DNA of 64,000 nucleotides from Sphingomonas lycopersici (GCF_026130605.1 NZ_JANFAU010000003.1:434001-498000); one strand, 5' to 3'; numbered from the stretch's first letter, positions 54,942 through 63,184 are shown. Numbers and translations: made by a program. The notes: generated from the letters alone by a model not told the origin.

Positions 54942-56135
54942 CTATCTGGCGGGCGGCGCAATCCGGGCCGGGCCACCGCCCGGCAGGGTCACGACATAGG
55001 GGGTGCCATAAGCGTTGCCGGGCTTCTCGAAATCGGTCGAGACGATCTGCGCGCCGCTCGCGAAGGCTGCGGTCGCGCGGCGCTGATCGTTGGTCTTCGC
55101 CTCATAGGTTTCGATATCGGCGCGCGAGCGGACGATATAGCCTTTGGCGATCTCGTCCCTGATCTCCTTGCCGCGAACTAGCGCGTTATCGTCGAGGATG
55201 AAGGCGGCATGATCCTGCCCCGGCTGGGAATCGAGGAACGCCATCCGCCCCTTCAAGCCGGGATGCCCCTCCAGATAGGCCGAGGCGCCGTCATGCCCGG
55301 TGGCGGTGATGAGCTGGAAGATGAATTTGCCGCGCGCCTTGCCCAGCGTCGGCCAATTGCCCGCCAGCACCGCTTTTTCCAGCGTCGGATAGGTCCCGCG
55401 CACCTCATCGGGGGTGACGACATTGGCGCGGCCGATAACCTCGGCGATCGTGCGGTCGATCTCGTCATAGGTCGCGCTGGTGAACGGCGGCGGGGTGGTC
55501 GAACCGGGGAGGATCGGGATCGCCTGCACTTTCGCCTCGATCATCACGAAGATCGGGATATGCCCCGGATGCTGGTCCGACCACGCCTTCATCTCGGCGA
55601 GGCAGCCGCGGAAGGTCGGGCAGGAGCTGCGGAAATCCAGGTCTGCCATATGCAGCACCTTGATCCCCGGCGCCTTCATCGCCGCGGGGTCGAACGGCAG
55701 AAGATCGGTCACTCCCTCAGCGCGCAGCAACCGATAAGCCCCCGGATCGGCATAAGCGCCGCCGTCGGGATCGGCGTTCACGTCGATCTCCAGCCCGCGC
55801 ACGCCGAGATCGAGCTGCTCGGTGAGGCTCGGGTGGCGGTAGCTCAGCGCTTCCTTGAACGATACGTCGTTCGGGTGGGCGATCAGCATCTCACGGCGCC
55901 GCTCCTCCGGCATCTGCGCGGCGAGCTTGCCCATCGACGGCAACCGCGTTTCGAGCAGCGCGAGCACGCGCGCGTCGACCCCGATCGAATAGCTGTTGTG
56001 CGTGCCGAGCACCTGGATGCGGTTGAGCGGCAGCGAATCCGGCAATTCCGGCGCCTCGCGCGCGGGCTGTGCCGCCGCGGCGGCGGCAAAGGCGAGCGCG
56101 ATCAGCGGCAACGCCCGCATGACATGTTTCGACAT
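54942..56135 (-). CDS. Exported Ca2+-dependent phosphoinositide-type phospholipase C (PI-PLC-C1 family)
   Basis: A 397-residue protein with signal peptide (MSKHVMRALPLIALAFAAAA). PLNRIQVLGTHNSYSIG holds the first catalytic His of the PLC TIM barrel, LDLGVRGLEIDVNADPDGG the Ca2+-binding acids, VLHMADLDFRSSCPTFRGCL the second His region and IPIFVMIEAK another acid ligand. This matches the PI-PLC-C1 family, which is common in soil bacteria; true substrates are mostly untested and may be phosphodiesters of lipids or glycerophospho compounds. It lies 27 bases after TBDR5 and is in its operon. Confidence 0.85.
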   Translation of the reverse strand: MSKHVMRALPLIALAFAAAAAAQPAREAPELPDSLPLNRIQVLGTHNSYSIGVDARVLALLETRLPSMGKLAAQMPEERRREMLIAHPNDVSFKEALSYRHPSLTEQLDLGVRGLEIDVNADPDGGAYADPGAYRLLRAEGVTDLLPFDPAAMKAPGIKVLHMADLDFRSSCPTFRGCLAEMKAWSDQHPGHIPIFVMIEAKVQAIPILPGSTTPPPFTSATYDEIDRTIAEVIGRANVVTPDEVRGTYPTLEKAVLAGNWPTLGKARGKFIFQLITATGHDGASAYLEGHPGLKGRMAFLDSQPGQDHAAFILDDNALVRGKEIRDEIAKGYIVRSRADIETYEAKTNDQRRATAAFASGAQIVSTDFEKPGNAYGTPYVVTLPGGGPARIAPPAR

Positions 56136-56162
56136 GGTGTGAACCTTCTTTCGGGGCGTCGA

Positions 56163-58463
56163 TCAGAAATTGAGGTTGGCGAACACGCCAGCGGTGCGGC
56201 GCGCATTGGGCGAGGTATAGTGAAGCAGTCCGAGCTGGCCGTAGAGCTGCCAGCCGGTCGAGAAATAGGTGTCGAACAGATTGCGTGCGAACACCCCGAA
56301 TTCGAGCTTGTTGTCGGCGGTCACCGCGCTCAGCCGCGCATTGACCAGCCCGAAGCCGGGGACGCGCGAATAATCGGGCTGGCCGACCACCGTCCAATAG
56401 GTGCTGCGATAGGCATAATCGGCATGCGCCCTTACCTTCATGCCGTCGCTGATCGCATGGTCATAATCGACCGCGGCGGTTGCCGAGAAATCGGGCGAAT
56501 TGGGCAAGCGCGTATTGGTGTAGTTGGTCGTCGGGTTGTAGACGTAATTGGTGAACCACGCATCGGTGTAGCTGCCCGACGCGCTCAGCGAGAGCGAACG
56601 GGTCGGGCGCACCGCGAGCGTCGCCTCGACGCCCTGCGTCCTCAGGCCCCCGGCATTGCCGATCGCGGTGGCGAGCAGGAAACCGCCGCCGCCGTCGGGC
56701 ACCTGCGTCAGGATCGTCGCCTGGAAATCGGTGAAATCGGAGCGGAAGACGTCGATGTTGAAGCGCAGCTTGTGATTGAACCACTCCGATTTCAGCCCGA
56801 CTTCATAGGCCTTGACGGTCTCGTGGCGATAAGGCGCATATTTGTTGCCGACGAACGCGATCCCCGCCGGCTTATAGCCGGTGCTGACGGTCGCGTAGAG
56901 CATCGCCGTCGACGTGATCTGGAACTCGGGCGAGACGCGGACCGAGAAATTGCCGCCCTTCACGCTGCCATAGGGAAAGACCGGCGGCGCGGTGGTCGCG
57001 ACGAATTTGGGGGTGAAGCCCGCGACCTGCTGCGGATCGACCGTGATATAGGACAGCCTTTGCGAGACGTTGTCGTGGGTATAGCGCCCGCCGACCGCGA
57101 CGCGAAACCGGTCCGAAAGGTTGAACTGGACCTGCCCGAATGCTGCCGCGGTCTCGTTCACCGCGTGGAACAGCGAGGTATTACCGCTCTTTCCGATCGC
57201 GCCGGTCAGCGCATAGAGCGTCGAGATCGGCACACCATTGGTATAGACCGGCGCGCCGAGCGTCGCCCATTGCAGCTGGGTCTGCGTCGCCTCTAGCCGG
57301 TTGTAGAACAATCCGAGGAACCAGGCGATCGGCCGCTCCTGCGGCGAGGCGAGGTGGAATTCCTGGCTGACCTTCTCGGTGAAGAGATGCCCGTAGTTGA
57401 ACGGGATATAGGCATATTTGTCGATCGGGGTGAGGCTCGCCGGGGTGTTGTTGTTGTACAGCGTGTAGCGATAGGCGCTGATCGAGGTCAGGTCGTAATC
57501 GCCGAGCTTGGCGTGGATGCGCGCCGAGGCGCCCCATTCCTCGGTCTCGATCGCCCCGTAACTCGAATCCGCCGTGTCGGCATTTTTCGGGCCGGGATAG
57601 ACGCCGAGCGAATTGAGGATCGCGGTAACGTTGGCCGGCTGCCCGGAGACCGGGGTGCGCACGCTGCTGTCCCAATGATGCGCGTAGTCGCCCGAGATCG
57701 TGACGTCGAACCTGGCGTTGGGCTCGAAATAGAGTTTAGCGCGGCCGCCATATTCGTGGACCGAGCCGACCAGCCGGTTGAGCGTGACGTTGCGGCCGAA
57801 ACCCTCCTGCGCCTGATCGAAGCCCGAAATGCGCAGCGCGGCATATTGCCCCAGCGGCAGGTTGACCGTCGCGTTGAGGATGCGGTCATTATGCTCGCCG
57901 TAGCTCGCGCTGGCGCGCAGCGAGGTGACGCCGAGCCTGGGCTTGTTGGTCGAAACCGCGATCACGCCCGAGGTGGAATTCTTGCCGAACAACGTGCCCT
58001 GCGGGCCCATCAGCACGTCGACGCGCGCGATATCGACCATCCCGGTCAGCCCGTTGGCACGCTGGCCGTCCATCACCACGTCGTCGACCACGACATTGAC
58101 CGATTTGGCATTGGAAAAGTCCCAGGAGGTGGTGCCGACGCCGCGGATCTGGAACGCGGCGCCCTGGGTCGGATCATATTGCATGCCCGGCGCGAGATAT
58201 TGGAGGTCGGTCACATTGGTGTAGCCGGCATTGGCGATCGCTTGCCCGTCGATCGTCTGGATCGACAGCGGCACTCTTTGGCTATTCTCACTCCGCCGCT
58301 GCGCCGTAACCACCACCTCCTGTAATCCCCCGGAATCCTGCGTTCGCGCTGCATCGCCAGCCTGCGCCTGCGCGGCCGCCGCGCCGGGAAAGACAAAGAA
58401 CACGAGCCCGCTTGCGCCAACGGATAAGAACGATCGTACGAACATCCGCGACTCGCGCAACAT
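56163..58463 (-). CDS. TonB-dependent outer-membrane receptor (TBDR5)
   Basis: A 766-residue receptor; start at the ATG at 58463 (an ATG at 58445 is possible), signal peptide FVRSFLSVGASGLVFFVFPG with cleavage near AAAQ. Plug at about 45-165 (VVVTAQRRSENSQRVPLSIQ, FQIRGVGTTSWDFSNAKSVN, RVDVLMGPQGTLFGKNSTSG) and barrel ending VFANLNF. It leads an operon with the PI-PLC-like enzyme, so its cargo may be the released head group or lipid fragment. Confidence 0.93.
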   Translation of the reverse strand: MLRESRMFVRSFLSVGASGLVFFVFPGAAAAQAQAGDAARTQDSGGLQEVVVTAQRRSENSQRVPLSIQTIDGQAIANAGYTNVTDLQYLAPGMQYDPTQGAAFQIRGVGTTSWDFSNAKSVNVVVDDVVMDGQRANGLTGMVDIARVDVLMGPQGTLFGKNSTSGVIAVSTNKPRLGVTSLRASASYGEHNDRILNATVNLPLGQYAALRISGFDQAQEGFGRNVTLNRLVGSVHEYGGRAKLYFEPNARFDVTISGDYAHHWDSSVRTPVSGQPANVTAILNSLGVYPGPKNADTADSSYGAIETEEWGASARIHAKLGDYDLTSISAYRYTLYNNNTPASLTPIDKYAYIPFNYGHLFTEKVSQEFHLASPQERPIAWFLGLFYNRLEATQTQLQWATLGAPVYTNGVPISTLYALTGAIGKSGNTSLFHAVNETAAAFGQVQFNLSDRFRVAVGGRYTHDNVSQRLSYITVDPQQVAGFTPKFVATTAPPVFPYGSVKGGNFSVRVSPEFQITSTAMLYATVSTGYKPAGIAFVGNKYAPYRHETVKAYEVGLKSEWFNHKLRFNIDVFRSDFTDFQATILTQVPDGGGGFLLATAIGNAGGLRTQGVEATLAVRPTRSLSLSASGSYTDAWFTNYVYNPTTNYTNTRLPNSPDFSATAAVDYDHAISDGMKVRAHADYAYRSTYWTVVGQPDYSRVPGFGLVNARLSAVTADNKLEFGVFARNLFDTYFSTGWQLYGQLGLLHYTSPNARRTAGVFANLNF

Positions 58464-58763
58464 AGAATTTTCTCTCTCTTAAACCCTGAATGAGGGGCGC
58501 GATAGTCGATGAATATTACGCTTTCGAGACGATCGTACTATAGATTGGAAAAGTTCAGGGGTAAACGTCACGCCCCGGCCGCGCGACCGATCGGGTACTC
58601 GCGCTGAGGGGTCACAATCTCATCGCGCTCCCCAAGGGCGCTTCCCGCCATAAGGGGGCTTCGTTAGGATAGCTTCTGAACCGATCGGGGCGGAAAAACC
58701 GCCCGTCGCTCGGTCGGCTGCTTGCACGGGAAACAGGATTTGGACACGATTGCCGCGGACACG
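58464..58763. other. Intergenic region between TBDR5 and the formylglycine-generating enzyme
   Basis: It holds no gene I can support. It contains the TBDR5 promoter candidate and a short GGGCGG-AAAAA-CCGCCC hairpin (58688-58704) ahead of the FGE gene. Confidence 0.5.
58537..58565 (-). promoter_or_regulatory. Promoter candidate for TBDR5-phospholipase C
   Basis: Read on the minus strand, TTTACC (58565-58560) and TATAGT (58542-58537) are 17 bases apart, a good vegetative promoter about 75 bases upstream of the TBDR5 start codon. Confidence 0.45.
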
Positions 58764-59696
58764 ATGATCGCCCTGCCCGGTGGCACGTTCACGATGGGGT
58801 CGGAGCGTTTCTACCCGGAGGAGGCGCCGGTTCGGCGCGTGCGCGTCGACCCGTTCCGGATCGACGCGGCCCCCGTCACCAACCGCGCATTCGCGCGCTT
58901 CGTCGCCGAGACGGGCTATGTCACCTTCGCGGAAATCGCCCCCGATCCCGCCGATTATCCGGATGTCGACCCCGCGCTCGCGCAACCCGGCTCGCTGGTG
59001 TTCACCAAGTCCGCCGGGCCGGTCGATCTCTCCGATCCGTCGCAATGGTGGCGGTTCGTGCTCGGTGCCGACTGGCGCCACCCCACCGGCCCCGACAGTT
59101 CGCTCGAAGGGCTCGACGATCACCCGGTGGTCCACGTCGTCCATCAGGACGCCAAGGCTTATGCCGACTGGGCGGGCAAGAGCTTGCCGACCGAGGCGGA
59201 ATGGGAATATGCCGCGCGCGGCGGGCTCGAGGCGCGCGAATTCGCCTGGGGCGACGAACTGACCCCCGACGGGCAATGGCGCGCCAACACCTGGCAGGGC
59301 CTGTTTCCTTTCGCCAATCAGCTGCTCGACGGCTGGGAACGCACCTCGCCGATCGGCGCCTATCCGCCGAACGACTTCGGGCTCTACGACATGATCGGCA
59401 ATGTCTGGGAATGGACCGAAGACTGGTATGCGGACGCCTCGGCGACCGCGGCGCGCGGGAAGACCAAGACCAAGCCCTCATGCTGCGTCGCGGACAATCC
59501 ACGCGGTGCCAAGATATTCCAGAGCTGGGACCCGGCCAACGCGGCGCGCAAGGTCCCGCGCAAGGTAATCAAGGGCGGCTCGCACCTGTGCGCGCCGAGC
59601 TATTGCCAGCGCTATCGCCCTGCCGCGCGGCATCCCCAGGCGATCGACAGTTCGACCAGCCATATCGGCTTCCGCTGCGTGGTGCGCGCGACCTAG
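58764..59696 (+). CDS. Formylglycine-generating enzyme (sulfatase-modifying factor)
   Basis: About 310 residues from the ATG at 58764 (MIALPGGTFTMGSERFYPEE); a TTG at 58722 or 58740 in the same frame is possible. FPGGTFTMGS-type start, PVTNRAFARFVAETGYVT, SLPTEAEWEYAARGG and NVWEWTEDWYAD are FGE-sulfatase blocks. The active-site pair Cys-x4-Cys is intact in HLCAPSYCQRYRPAARHPQ, which binds copper and oxidises a sulfatase Cys to formylglycine; many FGE-like proteins such as EgtB or transport relatives lack it. No signal peptide is seen. No intact sulfatase is in the window, only a remnant directly downstream. Confidence 0.9.
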   Translation: MIALPGGTFTMGSERFYPEEAPVRRVRVDPFRIDAAPVTNRAFARFVAETGYVTFAEIAPDPADYPDVDPALAQPGSLVFTKSAGPVDLSDPSQWWRFVLGADWRHPTGPDSSLEGLDDHPVVHVVHQDAKAYADWAGKSLPTEAEWEYAARGGLEAREFAWGDELTPDGQWRANTWQGLFPFANQLLDGWERTSPIGAYPPNDFGLYDMIGNVWEWTEDWYADASATAARGKTKTKPSCCVADNPRGAKIFQSWDPANAARKVPRKVIKGGSHLCAPSYCQRYRPAARHPQAIDSSTSHIGFRCVVRAT

Positions 59697-59717
59697 CGCT
59701 CGAAGGAGCCCCCGCTC

Positions 59718-59986
59718 ATGCAGGTGAACCCGCTCGGCTGCCTGAGCGACCACTATTATCGCAATTACTATAAGGATTTGCCGTCGCGCGGCTATCCGCA
59801 ATATAAGACATGCAAACCGACCCGGGCGAAAGCTATAGCGTGGCTGAGCGCCACCCCGACACTCTCGCCGATCTGGCCGCGCGTCTTGCTCGCGCGCGCG
59901 AAACCTTCGCCTCCTTCCGCACCCACCCGTCGACAATTGTCGGCGGACAGGCGGCGCCCGAGCAACCCCCGAGAACATCCGATTAG
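59718..59986 (+). pseudogene. Probable frameshifted C-terminal stump of a sulfatase gene
   Basis: Just after the FGE stop, AAGGAG leads to an ATG at 59718 whose frame reads plausibly as protein for about 30 residues (HYYRNYYKDLPSRGYPQYK) and then turns to arginine/proline noise. From 59807 a different frame reads DMQTDPGESYSVAERHPDTL and on through a helix (LADLAARLARARETFASFR) to a TAG at 59984. A sentence of the form D-x-x-x-DPGE followed by a helix is the usual C-terminus of arylsulfatases. I infer that a sulfatase once encoded beside its activating enzyme has been lost by deletion and frameshift. Confidence 0.45.
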
Positions 59987-60303
59987 CCGCCGCGCCGTCG
60001 CGCGCCTTACCGCGCAACGCGGTGCGCGGCGCCGAAAACCCGCGGCAGCTTTCGGGCTCAAAGGAACCTGCGCCAAAGGGCCGATCGTGGGCGCACTCCT
60101 GCGTAGCCGTCCAGCCTTTTTCCGGCCTCCCGCAGCAGCGATACTTCCGACCACATCGTCGCGCCGTGCCGCCTTGGCCCACCCCACCGCAATCGAGCAG
60201 CACATTCCGGGAATGCGCTGGTCTCACGGCGAATGGCCTGATTGACTTCAATCATTGAAGTAATGTAACACGAGCCGATACCAGCGAGCTTGCCATTGTT
60301 CCG
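59987..60303. other. Non-coding region after the sulfatase remnant
   Basis: All open frames here are arginine/alanine-rich shadows and none has a good start. The only clear signal is the palindrome at 60246-60262, upstream of the first HxlR gene. Confidence 0.5.
60246..60262. promoter_or_regulatory. HxlR-type operator copy 1, ACTTCAATCATTGAAGT
   Basis: A perfect palindrome of eight-base arms around one base, 41 bases before the first HxlR gene. A copy with a single changed base in each of the outer and central positions lies before the second HxlR gene. Shared, dyad-symmetric and AT-rich in a GC-rich region, it is very probably the binding site of one or both HxlR proteins. Confidence 0.7.
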
Positions 60304-60651
60304 ATGAGTCTCTCCGATCGCGCTTTTTCATCCGGGGTAACCACCCCGCGCGATCCGCTGGGTCTGCTGGAAGGGCGCTGGATTTTGCAGATTCTCCTGC
60401 GGCTCAAGGACAATGATCTGCGTTTTTCCGACCTGCGGGCCGCCTTGCCGGCGATCAGCGCCAATGTTCTGGCCCAACGGATGCGTGATCTCGAAGCGGC
60501 CGGGCTTGTGCGTCGGCTTTATCTGCCGCCTCCGGCTGCGAGCCAGGTCTATGCGCTCGCGCCTTCCGCGGACTCGCTGCGCCCGGCGCTCGAATATCTG
60601 GCACATTGGCGGGCTCGGCATCGCACTCCCGCTCATCAAGAGCCGGTATGA
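60304..60651 (+). CDS. HxlR-family transcriptional regulator
   Basis: A 115-residue winged-helix protein of the HxlR type: LLEGRWILQILLRLKDNDLR, FSDLRAALPAISANVLAQRM and RDLEAAGLVRRLYLPPPAAS, followed by the dimerisation helix LRPALEYLAHWRARH. There is no conserved cysteine at the N-terminus, so it is unlikely to be a thiol redox sensor. A palindrome lies 41 bases upstream. No cargo gene follows directly; a 277-base gap (60652-60928) separates it from the second HxlR gene. Confidence 0.88.
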   Translation: MSLSDRAFSSGVTTPRDPLGLLEGRWILQILLRLKDNDLRFSDLRAALPAISANVLAQRMRDLEAAGLVRRLYLPPPAASQVYALAPSADSLRPALEYLAHWRARHRTPAHQEPV

Positions 60652-60818
60652 AAACGCGTCGCTTCGACGAGGCGTCACGATCATCAAGCGGATTACCGTT
60701 CAAGTCGGCCATTCGTGCCGGTGTCACGGTACGCCGCCTGGGCCATCATCTCGCACGCGCTTCCTGTCATCCGGCTCGGCATTCGCCCACCTTGCGCTTC
60801 GTCCACATCGGGCGTAAA

Positions 60819-60835
60819 GCTTCAATAATTGAAGT
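60819..60835. promoter_or_regulatory. HxlR-type operator copy 2, GCTTCAATAATTGAAGT
   Basis: A palindrome with seven-base arms (CTTCAAT, ATTGAAG) matching copy 1 at 15 of 17 positions and sharing the following TAAT. It lies 94 bases upstream of the second HxlR gene and of the isomerase-SDR-thioesterase operon. Confidence 0.7.
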
Positions 60836-60928
60836 AATAAGACCCTTCCCAGGGCAAGTGTCCGTCAACGATGGAGATGTGATGCGCTGGTTTGATCGGT
60901 TGCAAAGCTGGAACGAGACGGTCGAGCC

Positions 60929-61429
60929 ATGAAGCCGAAGTCGTTCGCCGGAATGCGCTGTTCGATCGCCGGCGCGCTGGAGCTGATCGGTGATCGCTGG
61001 GCATTGCTCATCATCCGCGATCTTTCGCTGGGCCTGAGCCGCTATGACGACCTTCGCGCGAGCACGGGCATCCCGGCCGCGACGCTCGCCGCGCGGCTCA
61101 AGCATCTGTCCGCCTCGGACATCGTCGAGCGCGTCCGCTACCAGGAACGCCCTCCCCGCGATGAATATCGTCTGACGCCCAAGGGGCGTGACCTGTGGAA
61201 GGTCAGCGTTGCTCTCCGCGAATGGGGCGATCGCTGGGACGCCAGCGGCTTCGGCCAGCCGGCGATCGAAATGGTCGATCGCGAAACCGGCAGACCGCTG
61301 ATCCTCGCGCTCGTTGACGCCGAAACGCGCGAGGCGGTGCCGCGCGACCGCGTCCGGCTTCGCGCAGGGCCTGGCGCCGACGACACGGTACGCCATCTTC
61401 TCGAACGCTCGACGGGAGCCAATTCATGA
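60929..61429 (+). CDS. HxlR-family transcriptional regulator
   Basis: A 166-residue protein: an HxlR winged helix at about 10-100 (MRCSIAGALELIGDRWALLI, SRYDDLRASTGIPAATLAAR, RYQERPPRDEYRLTPKGRDL) plus a C-terminal extension (MVDRETGRPLILALVDAETR) typical of the longer HxlR group. The Cys near residue 11 in MRCSIAGAL is at the position used for redox or aldehyde sensing in HxlR/HypR relatives. Its stop overlaps the isomerase gene (ATGA), so it is autoregulated with the operon it heads. Confidence 0.9.
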   Translation: MKPKSFAGMRCSIAGALELIGDRWALLIIRDLSLGLSRYDDLRASTGIPAATLAARLKHLSASDIVERVRYQERPPRDEYRLTPKGRDLWKVSVALREWGDRWDASGFGQPAIEMVDRETGRPLILALVDAETREAVPRDRVRLRAGPGADDTVRHLLERSTGANS

Positions 61430-62019
61430 CCCAGCCAATTGAGCTTTTCTACGATTTCCGTAGTCCTTACAGCTATCTCGCCTTCACTCAGTTGCGCGGG
61501 ATGAACGTCGACATCGCGCTCAGGCCAATGAAAGTCCTGACCCTGATGGAGAAGGTCGGCAACGTGCCGACCACGATCACTTGCGCGGCCAAGGGGCGCT
61601 ACGCGCGAGCGGATCTCGGCCGCTGGGCGCAGCGCTACGGCCTCACGCTCAACCCGGCGAACATGCGCGAGGTCGACGGTGAGGCCTGCGCGCGCGCCGT
61701 GCTCGCCGCTCGCTCTCCGTCGGAGGCGGCGGCAATCACGCTGGCGCTGTACCGGGCGTGCTGGAGCGAGGGGAACGCGCTCGCCACGAAGGACGATGTT
61801 CTCGCCGCGATCACGGCGGCGGGCATCGACGCCATCCCGATTGCCGAGCGGATCGACACGCCAGCGGTGATCGAGCAGCTCGACGCGAACACCGACGAAG
61901 CCGCCGCGCGGGGCGTCTTTGGCTCACCCACCGTCTTTGTCGGCGAGACGATGTTCTTCGGCAATGATCGGCTCGATTTCGTACGCGAGGAACTCGAGCG
62001 CCTGGAGGAAGCCGCGTGA
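61426..62019 (+). CDS. DsbA-family 2-hydroxychromene-2-carboxylate isomerase-like protein
   Basis: A 197-residue thioredoxin-fold protein of the kappa-GST/HCCA isomerase group. IELFYDFRSPYSYLAF has the Ser that binds glutathione in place of the DsbA cysteines; YARADLGRWAQRYGLTLN and ARGVFGSPTVFVGETMFFGN (cis-Pro loop) complete the family pattern. HCCA isomerase acts in naphthalene breakdown with glutathione as cofactor, but many homologues serve other GSH-dependent reactions. It is in an operon with the HxlR regulator and an SDR, overlapping each by four bases. Confidence 0.88.
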   Translation: MTQPIELFYDFRSPYSYLAFTQLRGMNVDIALRPMKVLTLMEKVGNVPTTITCAAKGRYARADLGRWAQRYGLTLNPANMREVDGEACARAVLAARSPSEAAAITLALYRACWSEGNALATKDDVLAAITAAGIDAIPIAERIDTPAVIEQLDANTDEAAARGVFGSPTVFVGETMFFGNDRLDFVREELERLEEAA

Positions 62020-62714
62020 CCGACAGGGCAAAGCCGCTGGCGCTCGTCACCGGGGTCGGGCCGGGAACCGGCGCCGCCGTCGTGCGACGCTTCGCCGAGG
62101 CCGGCTATCGTGTGGCGATGCTGGCGCGCGATGCCGCCCGGCTCGCCGCGCTTGAGCAGGAGATCGCCGATACGATCGCGGTGCCGTGCGATGTCAGCGA
62201 CCCCGCGGCGCTGGAGCGAGCGGTGGCTGACATGGGATTCCCGAAGGTCGTCGTTCATAATGCGGTCGGCGGCGCGTTCGGCACATTCATGAACATCGCG
62301 CCCGAGACGCTGCGGAAGAACTTCGACATCAACACGATGGCGCTGTTCCATCTCGCCCGGCTGACCTCGCCGGCAATGGTCGAGGCGGGCGAAGGCGCGC
62401 TGATCGTCACCGGCAACACCTCGGCGCAGCGTGGCAAGGCCGCGTTCGCCGGCTTCGCACCGACCAAGGCGGCGCAGCGCATCCTGGCGGAATCGCTGGC
62501 GCGCGACCTGGGGCCGAAAGGCGTCCATGTCGCCTATCTCGTCATCGACGCGGCGATCGACGTGCCGTGGCAGCGCGAACTTCAGCCTGACAAGCCGGAC
62601 GACTTTTTCATCTCGCCGACATCGATCGCGGCCGAGGTGTTCCACCTCGCGCACCAACCGCGCGACGCCTGGTCGTTCCTCGCGGAGATCCGGCCGTTCC
62701 ATGAGCCGTGGTGA
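62016..62714 (+). CDS. SDR-fold protein lacking the catalytic tyrosine
   Basis: A 232-residue protein starting at a GTG overlapping the previous stop. LVTGVGPGTGAAVVRRFAEA is the dinucleotide-binding motif and ARDAARLAAL favours NADP. The active-site helix reads GFAPTKAAQRIL, where the Y-x-x-x-K tyrosine is Phe although Lys is kept. The NNAG motif is HNAVGG. It may be an atypical SDR, a binding protein or an enzyme using another base. It is coupled to the isomerase and thioesterase genes. Confidence 0.85.
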   Translation: MTDRAKPLALVTGVGPGTGAAVVRRFAEAGYRVAMLARDAARLAALEQEIADTIAVPCDVSDPAALERAVADMGFPKVVVHNAVGGAFGTFMNIAPETLRKNFDINTMALFHLARLTSPAMVEAGEGALIVTGNTSAQRGKAAFAGFAPTKAAQRILAESLARDLGPKGVHVAYLVIDAAIDVPWQRELQPDKPDDFFISPTSIAAEVFHLAHQPRDAWSFLAEIRPFHEPW

Positions 62715-63184
62715 GCAAGATGGCGGACGAAGGCAGCGGCCCCGATGGCCTGGCGCAGCTTCAGGCGATGTTGGGCGGCGGGTTGAAGGCCCCGATCGGA
62801 CAGACGCTCGGCTTCGATCTGGTCGAGGTCGAGCGCGGGCACGTGGTGTTCGAGGGGAAGCCTGACCGCAGCGTTTATAACCCGCTCGGCGCGGTTCACG
62901 GCGGCTATGCCGCGACGCTGCTCGACAGTGCATGCGGCATCGCCACGCACTCCCAACTCGGGCCGGAACGCGGATATACCACGCTGGAACTCAAGGTTTC
63001 CTACCTGCGTGGGCTAAGCGAGAACAGCGGCACGGTACGCGCGACCGGCCGCACCGTCTCGGTTGGCCGCCGGGTGGCGTTCGCCGAAGCCGAACTCCAC
63101 GACGGCGAAGGCCGGCTGTGCGCGACGGCCACTTCGACGCTGCTGGTATTCGACGTTGAGCCTCGCCAGCGGAGGGACATCTGA
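62711..63184 (+). CDS. PaaI-family hotdog thioesterase
   Basis: 157 residues from the GTG at 62711, which overlaps the SDR stop (GTGA); GTG 62708 and ATG 62720 (with GGTGAG upstream) are alternatives. NPLGAVHGGYAATLLDSACG is the PaaI/4HBT catalytic motif (Asn, His-Gly-Gly, Asp), and TLELKVSYLRGL follows as strand and hotdog helix. It hydrolyses aromatic or short acyl-CoA thioesters. It is the last gene of the HxlR-isomerase-SDR-thioesterase operon and hints at an aromatic CoA pathway. Confidence 0.9.
   Translation: MSKMADEGSGPDGLAQLQAMLGGGLKAPIGQTLGFDLVEVERGHVVFEGKPDRSVYNPLGAVHGGYAATLLDSACGIATHSQLGPERGYTTLELKVSYLRGLSENSGTVRATGRTVSVGRRVAFAEAELHDGEGRLCATATSTLLVFDVEPRQRRDI

Noticed and set aside
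59718..60245. A single 175-residue gene after FGE
   Set aside because: Only the first 30 or so residues look like protein; the rest is Arg/Pro noise out of frame with the sulfatase-like end.
60606..60932. Small gene between the two HxlR genes
   Set aside because: No ribosome-binding site, shadow-like composition, and it would run over the palindrome at 60819-60835.
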